64,000 nucleotides of DNA from positions 215,044-279,043 of the forward strand of contig NZ_CUEE01000004.1 of assembly GCF_001224225.1 (NCBI RefSeq). The letters are read 5' to 3'. This DNA comes from Staphylococcus borealis. Its GTDB lineage: Bacteria > Bacillota > Bacilli > Staphylococcales > Staphylococcaceae. A program made the translations under genes and the position numbers. This document shows positions 57,688 through 64,000 of this stretch, piece after piece (within the stretch, counting starts at the first letter, position 1; the number at the start of each line of letters is the position of its first letter). The notes under the pieces were generated by a model. That model made no database searches, had not been told where the DNA came from, and saw only the letters and a program-made list of their open reading frames with translations.

Positions 57688-58137
57688 TTACCTAAGGTCT
57701 TTACGCATTTTTACATGACTTATTTCATAAGCTTTCGCTTTATTAAGTTCAATCATTGTGGCATTCTTGGCATCGATTGTGCCTTCAATAGATTTAGCTT
57801 GCTTTTCAATCGCCCAGCGTTCGAGTGCAGCTTTTAAACGCTTAGCGTATCCCATCCCTCGAAAATGTGGATCTGTATAAAGCATCTCTGTTATTACTTT
57901 TTCATGCACCGCTTCAAAATGTCCCCAAATAAATGCGATGACGTGGTTTGTGTTTTCACGCAATTCAACTAGAATCATATCATCACTATGCTTTAATCGT
58001 TGAACAATCATATCTTGACGCAAGGCAATCGGTAGTTGAGTTGCATTATAATGTAATTCTCGCCTTTCAATATGATGTTCTTGTATCTTAGCTATTGTTT
58101 CAATCCAGTCAATATCTTCAACAGTTAGTTTCCACAT
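57688..58137 (-). CDS. GNAT-family N-acetyltransferase
   Basis: A 149-residue single-domain acetyltransferase. MLYTDPHFRGMGYAKRLKAALERWA contains the acetyl-CoA loop RGMGYAKR, followed by an IDAKNATMIELNKAKAYEI closing helix (NATMIELNKAKAYE visible). Substrate unknown. ATG 58137 is chosen because GGAAG lies 5-6 bases upstream; the frame runs eight codons further without a ribosome site. It stands alone upstream of the lipoprotein gene. Confidence 0.85.
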   Translation of the reverse strand: MWKLTVEDIDWIETIAKIQEHHIERRELHYNATQLPIALRQDMIVQRLKHSDDMILVELRENTNHVIAFIWGHFEAVHEKVITEMLYTDPHFRGMGYAKRLKAALERWAIEKQAKSIEGTIDAKNATMIELNKAKAYEISHVKMRKDLR

Positions 58138-58262
58138 AATAACTTCCTTTGTTATAAACATTATATTCTATATTTATCTATGGTATGATTATCCATATTT
58201 AACATATAATAGTCTATTATTTTGAAAAATAAATTAATTTTAAACGTTAAGGAGTTTAGTCA

Positions 58263-58952
58263 ATGAAATCCACTGCGAAATTAGCACGTGAAAATAATGT
58301 AAAATCATTGCGACTAAATAATACAGATAGAGAAATCTTTGAGAATTATATGACATACGTTCGTGCTGACTTGAGTGTCAATCCGCATGATAGCGAGGTA
58401 ATGCTGAGTCGCATATTAAAAAGATTATTAGAAGCTGAGAATGAAGGCACACTCGCATTAGAGTTTTTCGAGCATAACCCTAAAGCACACGCTAAAAAAG
58501 AAATTAAATCTTTGCCTAATGAAACATTTCAAAATATATTTAAGTATATATTTCGGAATTTTATTTTTTTAATTGGTATTTTTTGTTTCTTCAAAGGGTT
58601 TATTGGCTTTTTTATTGGTGGCGATAATAATGAAGTTTACTTATATACATTCCCTATTACTGTTGTTGCAGGATTGTTTATTATTTTTATGTTTATACTA
58701 GTCATATTTAAGACTGTCCAACTACAAAGTTTCAACAACTCGCACTGGGTATGGCTATTAAATTACTGTATTATAGCACTATTATTAGTCGCTTTATTTT
58801 ATGTCTTTTTTATTCCACAATCATTTTTAGCTTTTGGTCCATATGTTCTGATTAGTAATTGGTCATTTATTATTATCTCTGCCATCATTACACCGATTGC
58901 TTTTTATATACAACATCATTTTGTGAATAAAGATTCTAATACGAGTTTATAA
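58263..58952 (+). CDS. DUF1129-type membrane protein
   Basis: A 229-residue protein. The cytosolic N-terminus (about 1-90) has the DUF1129 pattern: LNNTDREIFENYMTYVR, then a segment ending SRILKRLLEAENEGTLALEFF. Four hydrophobic helices follow at about 98-122, 130-155, 166-187 and 195-217. ATG 58263 follows AAGGAG. Members often sit near stress or DNA-related genes, but function is unknown. Confidence 0.75.
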   Translation: MKSTAKLARENNVKSLRLNNTDREIFENYMTYVRADLSVNPHDSEVMLSRILKRLLEAENEGTLALEFFEHNPKAHAKKEIKSLPNETFQNIFKYIFRNFIFLIGIFCFFKGFIGFFIGGDNNEVYLYTFPITVVAGLFIIFMFILVIFKTVQLQSFNNSHWVWLLNYCIIALLLVALFYVFFIPQSFLAFGPYVLISNWSFIIISAIITPIAFYIQHHFVNKDSNTSL

Positions 58953-59005
58953 TTTTTTAGCATCATTACTTAACATTTACTAAGTAGCGCATGAGCTATC
59001 AAAAA

Positions 59006-59095
59006 AGGTTAAGCATTTTTATCAAAGTTATGCAATTACGTTACCATTATACTGATTGGCAACGAATCGCTCATTTGATATGAATGACTTAACCT
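59006..59095. terminator. Possible long-loop terminator between convergent genes
   Basis: AGGTTAAG (59006-59013), preceded by A6, pairs with CTTAACCT (59088-59095), followed by CTTTTT. The loop is long (74 bases) but may fold further. Confidence 0.45.
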
Positions 59096-59109
59096 CTTTT
59101 TATTGATCA

Positions 59110-59598
59110 TTATCCAACTAAAAATACATCTATAAAGAACCAGATAATCATAATTAGCATAATGAATGCTTGTGCAACTGAACTCGCTAAAAATGCGATT
59201 ACTGATCCAACACTTGCTTTAAGGGCTTTTCCAAAATTAAAGTCCTGAATTAATTCTACAATAAGTACTGCAATAAACGGTATGATAATAATGCCGAATG
59301 GTGGGAAAACGAAGCACCCTACGATTACACCTATTAACGCAGCATATTCCCCTAATTTAGAACCACCAAATCGATTTACAAAGTATTTATTCATTAAAAA
59401 GTCTGATACTAAGATAAATACAGTAAATAAAATCATGACAACATAAAATATCCATGATAGCCCTTCTTGAGGAAATCCAAATTGATAAATCAAGAAGCCT
59501 ACCCATAGTACAAGTACTGATGGAATAATTGGCTTAATTAGACCTACAAAAGCTAAAACAAATGATAATAGTATTAAAATCCATAAAACAACTTCCAT
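59110..59598 (-). CDS. DUF456 membrane protein
   Basis: A 162-residue protein with five hydrophobic segments and the DUF456 pattern: FVLAFVGLIKPIIPSVLVLWVG at the start, then the glycine-rich KLGEYAALIGVIVGCFVFPPFG and a final long helix. Function is unknown. Its ATG overlaps the stop of the upstream MFS transporter by one base (TAATG), so they are co-translated. Confidence 0.85.
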   Translation of the reverse strand: MEVVLWILILLSFVLAFVGLIKPIIPSVLVLWVGFLIYQFGFPQEGLSWIFYVVMILFTVFILVSDFLMNKYFVNRFGGSKLGEYAALIGVIVGCFVFPPFGIIIIPFIAVLIVELIQDFNFGKALKASVGSVIAFLASSVAQAFIMLIMIIWFFIDVFLVG

Positions 59599-60818
59599 TA
59601 TTTAACTGTCACATCCGCTTCCGTATATTTTTGATCTTTCGTAAAGAAGATTAATATCATTCCTATAAAGATAGATGATGCTGACACGAAGAAAACATTC
59701 TCCAAGCCAACCCAATGACTCATTGCTCCACCTAATAAATTTCCGAGTAATTGCCCAATGACCATTGCATTTGCAAATAATGTTGATGCATAACCCGGGA
59801 AATCAGGTAGAATATCTTGGAAATAGCTAATACCTAAACCAAGCAATATAGCTAGAAATAGTGCTAAGAAGATTTGTCCAACCATCATGGCATAGATATT
59901 TTCAAACACACCAATACTAAAGTAGAAGGCACCACCACTAATTGCACCAATAATTAACAACGTACGTGTAGCCAGTTTAGCTGATAACATTCCTAATATC
60001 ACCATAAAAGGCACTTCCAAACCTGCACACAAACTGGCTAACGTTCCTACATAACCCTCTTGCTCTTTAAGGTAATCCGTTACAAATAATGGCATATTCA
60101 TTGTGTACATCCATTGCCCTATATGTAATAAAATAAATGCAATGAATGGTACAAAAAGTGTTTTATCCTTAAGCATATTGGGAGCAGTCTTTTCAATATT
60201 AGCTGTACCGCCAACTTGCTCTTTAGCGGATAAATTTAAATCCTTATAAAAGAAAATTTGTAAAACAAGTGTGAATAATAATATAAAGACGGTGCCACCA
60301 AAAAGGCCAGCATATCCCATAAATTGAATTAAATATGCACCAATTAATGGTCCAAACAAGAAACCAAAAGAAAACATTGAACGTAAAACTGTATTTGCAA
60401 ATTTAGCGTTATTTCTTGAGGAAGAAACATTAATTGATTCACGTGCAGATGCATATAACTGCGGCATTGCTGGGGCAAATAACCCTTGAAAAATAGCGTA
60501 CACAATAATAAACAACCAAATATGATGAATATAAAAATATATTGAGAAACTAATTGCCCCCATCATCAACGCACTAATGATGAGTACCTTTCTATTTATA
60601 CTATGCGTATCAGAAAAGCGAGCGACAATAGAATTTACAGTAAATTGACTCACCGCTGCTAAGGCAAGCAAAATACCGAATTGATTTGTTGTCATTCCTA
60701 GTTCTTTCGTCGCAAATAGCACAAAGTAAGGCACGGTAATGGCGATACCCATACCTAATAGCATCATATTCACAACGAATAATTTGTAGTTCTTTATATG
60801 CAACAATGCTGCAAACAT
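59598..60818 (-). CDS. MFS efflux transporter (sugar-efflux SET-like)
   Basis: A 406-residue protein with twelve membrane helices. The second-loop motif is ARFSDTHSINRKVL, with the arginine and aspartate of MFS motif A retained, and GFLFGPLIGAYLIQFMG resembles antiporter motif C. The overall arrangement resembles bacterial SET sugar exporters (SetA/B), but drug or metabolite export is equally possible. ATG 60818 follows TAGGAAAA; eleven extra upstream codons lack a ribosome site. The divergent LysR-type gene is not upstream in orientation but precedes it by 46 bp on the same strand. Confidence 0.85.
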   Translation of the reverse strand: MFAALLHIKNYKLFVVNMMLLGMGIAITVPYFVLFATKELGMTTNQFGILLALAAVSQFTVNSIVARFSDTHSINRKVLIISALMMGAISFSIYFYIHHIWLFIIVYAIFQGLFAPAMPQLYASARESINVSSSRNNAKFANTVLRSMFSFGFLFGPLIGAYLIQFMGYAGLFGGTVFILLFTLVLQIFFYKDLNLSAKEQVGGTANIEKTAPNMLKDKTLFVPFIAFILLHIGQWMYTMNMPLFVTDYLKEQEGYVGTLASLCAGLEVPFMVILGMLSAKLATRTLLIIGAISGGAFYFSIGVFENIYAMMVGQIFLALFLAILLGLGISYFQDILPDFPGYASTLFANAMVIGQLLGNLLGGAMSHWVGLENVFFVSASSIFIGMILIFFTKDQKYTEADVTVK

Positions 60819-60864
60819 TTTTCCTACCCCTATTCTTCTTTGATATAACACATCATTCTAATGA

Positions 60865-61719
60865 TTAGCGAATAAAATTAATCATCAAAGTGACAAATGA
60901 CTCAACTTGTGGCAACTGTAACATGCTACTGTCATAACTCATAAATGTTGAGCGAATAAGCGGTTGATTATCGATATTCACCTTTTCAAATTCGAACATA
61001 TTTTTGTCGATATTTCTCATCATGATTTCTGGGAGAATCGTTACGCCTACGCCACTTACTAACATTTCTTTACATGTTGCAACTTGATCCACTGTTATCG
61101 TTGCGTGATAATCTTGACCAAGATTTTCATTATACCATTCTTTAATTTGATTAATATAGATAGGATCCGCTTGAAATTCAATGAAAGGCAACTTAGAAAC
61201 GTCATTTCTTTTTTCTTTCGGGTAGATGAAATAATGATCGTCGTCAAAGAGATGCGTATTGGTCAAATTCATGACTTTATTACCTCTCGTAATCATTACG
61301 TGATAATCTCTATGATTGGCTTTGATTTGTTCTGTAGAGCCAACTTGCACTTGAATTTCAACGTTCGGAAATTGTGAATTGTATAAACTCAACACTTCAG
61401 GTAATAACGTTTGACCAATTAAAGATGAACACCCAATCGAAATTGTGCCATTCACTTCTCCGATATGCGCTTGCATTTTATCGAAAAATAAGCGTTCGCG
61501 CTTCAACATATCACGCGCATGTTCAATAATCATAGCACCTTCAGTGGTAGTGATTAGTTGTTTCTTTGTACGAATAAATATATCCACACCAAATGAGTGT
61601 TCAATAGCTTTAAGACGTTGTGTTACAGCTGGTTGAGAAATATATAATATCTCTGCTGCTTTACGTAACGTCTTAGTTTCATCGAGTGTAATTAATAATC
61701 GATAGTCTTCTATTTTCAT
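60865..61719 (-). CDS. LysR-family transcriptional regulator
   Basis: A 284-residue regulator with an N-terminal winged helix (RKAAEILYISQPAVTQRLKAIEHSFG, about 17-45) and the LysR effector domain from about residue 90 (GTISIGCSSLIGQTLLPEVL). The N-terminal fold is complete and length is normal. It is followed on the same strand by the MFS transporter and DUF456 genes, probably one unit, so it may sense the pump's substrate. ATG 61719 follows GGGGGAAGC. Confidence 0.9.
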   Translation of the reverse strand: MKIEDYRLLITLDETKTLRKAAEILYISQPAVTQRLKAIEHSFGVDIFIRTKKQLITTTEGAMIIEHARDMLKRERLFFDKMQAHIGEVNGTISIGCSSLIGQTLLPEVLSLYNSQFPNVEIQVQVGSTEQIKANHRDYHVMITRGNKVMNLTNTHLFDDDHYFIYPKEKRNDVSKLPFIEFQADPIYINQIKEWYNENLGQDYHATITVDQVATCKEMLVSGVGVTILPEIMMRNIDKNMFEFEKVNIDNQPLIRSTFMSYDSSMLQLPQVESFVTLMINFIR

Positions 61720-61855
61720 AGCTTCCCCCTAGTAATGTTTATTCATGAACTTGGCTATGAGCAACACAAAATTTAAGACCGAAACGAAAAATGTTAAAAC
61801 GCATGCCTTGCATTGACTTATTGTCTCGTTTCGCTCCTAATATAAAAGGATTGTG

Positions 61856-62473
61856 TTAATATCGTTCCCCTTTATTTAAATGTGGCTTATGATGCTGAAT
61901 ATGTTTTTTATAGGTTTTATTGTAATTTGGTTTCTTCAATTTACCAACCATCTTGTTATAACAATACATGATTCGGTTATTTAAATCGTCGAAATTCTCA
62001 TTGATTTCAATCATCAATTGATGCGCAATCATATAGGCTTCATGATATTGTTTTTTAGTGATTTGTTCATTTTTTAATGCTAGTTCCAAGTCATTCTCAT
62101 CAACGAGTTCATATTCTCCAGTAGATGGCAATACGAGCACATCTAAGAATAAATCAAGTGTTCTAGCATTGCCCTTTTGTGTAATATTTTTAATATTAAT
62201 ATCGAAGTAATACTCCAATGGATTTCCTTGATCATCAAACATTGCAGTAATACTATAACGTTTCTTCTCCGGCAAAATCTGCAACCATTGATAATTGTCA
62301 TTAGCAACAATTATATTCTGGCCTACTACCGTCACCTCTAAAGGTTCACGAACCTTCTTCATCGTGACCAAGCCAATAATACCCTTAAATCTATTATTAT
62401 TTACCTTAACTTCTATATAATCACGTTCTAATAGGCGACGCCAGTGACGTTTATCTATATATTTTATTTTCAT
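61856..62473 (-). CDS. DUF402-domain protein
   Basis: A 205-residue protein whose central part (about 60-150) matches DUF402: YSITAMFDDQGNPLEYYFDI, TLDLFLDVLVLPSTGEYELVDENDLELAL in outline, with conserved acidic and tyrosine residues. The family includes nucleoside tri/diphosphatases, so phosphatase activity is possible. It differs from the shorter staphylococcal DUF402 protein elsewhere in having a basic C-terminal tail (KLKKPNYNKTYKKH). ATG 62473 follows AGTTGGTGG. Confidence 0.8.
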   Translation of the reverse strand: MKIKYIDKRHWRRLLERDYIEVKVNNNRFKGIIGLVTMKKVREPLEVTVVGQNIIVANDNYQWLQILPEKKRYSITAMFDDQGNPLEYYFDINIKNITQKGNARTLDLFLDVLVLPSTGEYELVDENDLELALKNEQITKKQYHEAYMIAHQLMIEINENFDDLNNRIMYCYNKMVGKLKKPNYNKTYKKHIQHHKPHLNKGERY

Positions 62474-62612
62474 AAAGCCACCAACTCCTTGTCATTATTA
62501 TATTAAACTAACCTATTAATGTCATCTTTGGTCGTTTTTATTTGCATTACACACATAAACCCATAAATTTTTTCAATTTTATTTTACTACATCTATTCAT
62601 TTTTTAGGGAAA

Positions 62613-62642
62613 ATTGACAAAAATACTCGTATTTGATAGATT
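62613..62642 (+). promoter_or_regulatory. Probable promoter of the MetE-like gene
   Basis: TTGACA begins near 62615, followed by a 17-base spacer and TAGATT near 62638. The -35 is consensus; the -10 matches 4 of 6. The ATG is about 55 bases downstream, leaving no room for a large riboswitch. Confidence 0.55.
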
Positions 62643-62695
62643 TAAAATTATATTATCTGAAAATTCTAAATAAAGTGATAAAGGAGGAATGGTTA

Positions 62696-63799
62696 ATGAC
62701 CAAAAGACCATTTAAAGCAGATCACGTAGGAAGTTTATTACGTCCAAAGCGTTTAAAAGAAGCACGTGCACAATACCAAAATAATACAATTTCAGCCAAT
62801 GACCTAAAACAAGTAGAAGATGAAGAAATCGAACGCATTATTGAGAAACAATTAGAAATTGGGTTACATAGCATCACTGATGGCGAATTCCGAAGAAGTT
62901 GGTGGCACTTTGATTTCTTAGAGCATATTGATGGTGTAGAAGGTTATACACCCGACCACGGTTTAGAATTTGAAGGCATTGAAACACGTGCACATAATGT
63001 GAAAATCGTCGATAAAGTGAAGTATAATCCTAACCATCCTCACTTTGACCATTTTAAATTCTTATATGATAAAGTTGATGGTCGCGCAACTGCAAAAGTT
63101 TCTATCCCAAGTCCAAATCAATTATTTCACCCTAACATATTAAACGAAGACATTTATCCAAACATTGAAGATTTTGCTCATGATATTGCTGAAGCTTATC
63201 GTCAATCATTGCAACATTTTTACGATTTAGGTGCAAGATACATACAAATTGATGATGTATATTGGGCCGGTTTAACTGAGGGAAGTCAAAAGGTACGTGG
63301 ACGTCAACGTACGGATGAAGAAAAAGTTCAAGCTCGCGAATTGGCATATAAAGTAATCAATCAGGCAGTACAAGGACTTCCGGATGATTTGATTTTAACT
63401 ACGCATATTTGTCGAGGAAATTATCAATCAACGTGGGCGATTTCAGGTGGTTACGAAGCCATTGCGCCTTATTTATTCAAAGAACATTTGGATGGCTTTT
63501 TCTTAGAATATGACGATGATCGTTCTGGCGACTTTGAGCCTTTACGTTATTTTAATAAAGATGCATATGCGGTCCTTGGTTTAATCACATCGAAAACGCC
63601 TAAACTCGAAGACAAAGACTTGATTAAACAACGCATTGAAGAAGCACAGCAATATGTTGATTTGGAACATATCTGTTTGAGTCCACAATGCGGGTTTGCT
63701 TCTACTGAAGAGGGAAATCAACTCACAGAAGAAGAACAATGGGCTAAATTAGCCTACGTTGTTGAATTAGCAAATGAATTATTAGGTAGCGCTAAATAA
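62696..63799 (+). CDS. MetE C-terminal-like (cobalamin-independent methionine synthase family) methyltransferase
   Basis: A 367-residue single-domain homologue of the MetE catalytic half, related to YxjG/YxjH. It opens with RPFKADHVGSLLRP. Zinc ligands are His and Cys of THICRGNY, a glutamate in FFLEYDDDRSG and Cys in LSPQCGFAST, all present. It should transfer a methyl group to homocysteine or a related thiol without folate polyglutamate domain duplication. ATG 62696 follows AAAGGAGG; TTGACA-N17-TAGATT lies 40 bp upstream. No SAM riboswitch or T-box is visible. Confidence 0.9.
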   Translation: MTKRPFKADHVGSLLRPKRLKEARAQYQNNTISANDLKQVEDEEIERIIEKQLEIGLHSITDGEFRRSWWHFDFLEHIDGVEGYTPDHGLEFEGIETRAHNVKIVDKVKYNPNHPHFDHFKFLYDKVDGRATAKVSIPSPNQLFHPNILNEDIYPNIEDFAHDIAEAYRQSLQHFYDLGARYIQIDDVYWAGLTEGSQKVRGRQRTDEEKVQARELAYKVINQAVQGLPDDLILTTHICRGNYQSTWAISGGYEAIAPYLFKEHLDGFFLEYDDDRSGDFEPLRYFNKDAYAVLGLITSKTPKLEDKDLIKQRIEEAQQYVDLEHICLSPQCGFASTEEGNQLTEEEQWAKLAYVVELANELLGSAK

Positions 63800-63817
63800 C
63801 GACTTATTAAATTTAAA

Positions 63818-64000
63818 AGAGTCTGGGATATAATTCCTAGAGAAATAGCCAGTAAATGAGTTTTAACAAATTCATTTACTGGCTTCTTTATTTACAATAC
63901 TCCGTATTGTTGGCTCGCTTGCCCAACGTGCTTTGCTTGTAGAAACTGATTAACTCAGTTTCTCTGTGTTGGGGCCCTTCTTATGGGACAGCTTCAGCCT
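63818..64000. repeat. STAR module at the window end
   Basis: GAGTCTGGGATATAA is followed by the hairpin AGCCAGTAAATGA / TTCATTTACTGGCT (63847-63883), CAATACTCCGTATTGTTGG, CAACGTGCTTTGCTTGTAG, AACTGATTAACTCAGTT and TGTGTTGGGGCCC (63965-63977). It is the reverse-orientation counterpart of the module at 21540-21660 and continues beyond the window. The first hairpin can terminate the MetE-like gene. Confidence 0.88.

Noticed and set aside
62474..62695. Possible SAM riboswitch or T-box before the MetE-like gene
   Set aside because: The promoter at about 62615 leaves only about 55 bases of leader and no S-box or T-box motif is visible.

Overview
The window is low-GC Firmicute chromosome and reads as a Staphylococcus of the S. 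aureus group. The evidence is the gene order (sst, nrdIEF, queF, dtpT-like, hisC, an osmoprotectant-like ABC transporter, recQ, ltaS, pabABC, queCDE, csbB-like, mpfA-like, fruRKA, norA, mgrA, uppP) and the STAR-type repeats built on TGTTGGGGCCCC. Compared with S. aureus proteins as I remember them, NorA, MgrA, LtaS and HisC here look clearly divergent. A close relative such as S. simiae therefore seems likelier than S. aureus itself; this is inference, not a database result. There are no rRNA or tRNA genes, insertion sequences, prophage or CRISPR arrays. Almost everything is single-copy chromosomal core, with about 60 supported protein genes.

Layout. 1-5300 (mostly minus): the first part of sstA behind a Fur box, a repeat-rich gap, then the class Ib ribonucleotide reductase operon nrdI-nrdE-nrdF with NrdR-like boxes upstream. 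5700-13600: a drug/metabolite exporter with queF, a peptide symporter (DtpT-like), a lipid kinase, a deoxynucleotidase, hisC and a second peptide symporter. 13850-20300 (minus): a fused permease/binding-protein ABC transporter with its ATPase, then recQ and an ABC-F ATPase. 20400-23600: a ZIP metal transporter, a large STAR module and ltaS. 24100-28500 (minus): a small membrane protein with pxpBC, then pabABC. 28600-30670: a preQ1-I riboswitch and terminator ahead of queC-queD-queE. 30770-35050: a hypothetical membrane protein, a csbB-like glycosyltransferase, an aldo/keto reductase and an MpfA-like Mg exporter with a structured leader. 35770-39500: fruR-fruK-fruA with a legible promoter, operator repeats and cre. 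39580-49270: ybaK, norA, small membrane proteins, phrB, a DASS transporter, a CobW-type GTPase and mgrA. 49400-64000: cydD-cydC-like exporter, uppP, a coiled-coil/YaiI/LOG operon, acetyltransferases, a lipoprotein, an MFS exporter, a LysR regulator, DUF proteins and a MetE-like methyltransferase, ending in another STAR module.

How the genes fit together. NrdIEF makes dNTP precursors. QueCDE and QueF make preQ1 for tRNA queuosine, and the preQ1 aptamer gives feedback on queCDE. PabABC makes p-aminobenzoate for folate. LtaS and UppP serve the cell envelope. FruRKA imports and phosphorylates fructose under FruR and CcpA. MgrA is a global regulator that, in S. aureus, also controls norA.

The most interesting features are regulatory RNA and locus differences rather than a new protein system: a possible bistable RNA between nrdE and nrdF, mutually exclusive pairings in the mpfA leader, tandem NrdR-like boxes, an inverted-repeat leader before the dtpT-like gene, a terminator family that shares sequence with the STAR modules, and the absence of saePQRS and nagA from the places they occupy in S. 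aureus.
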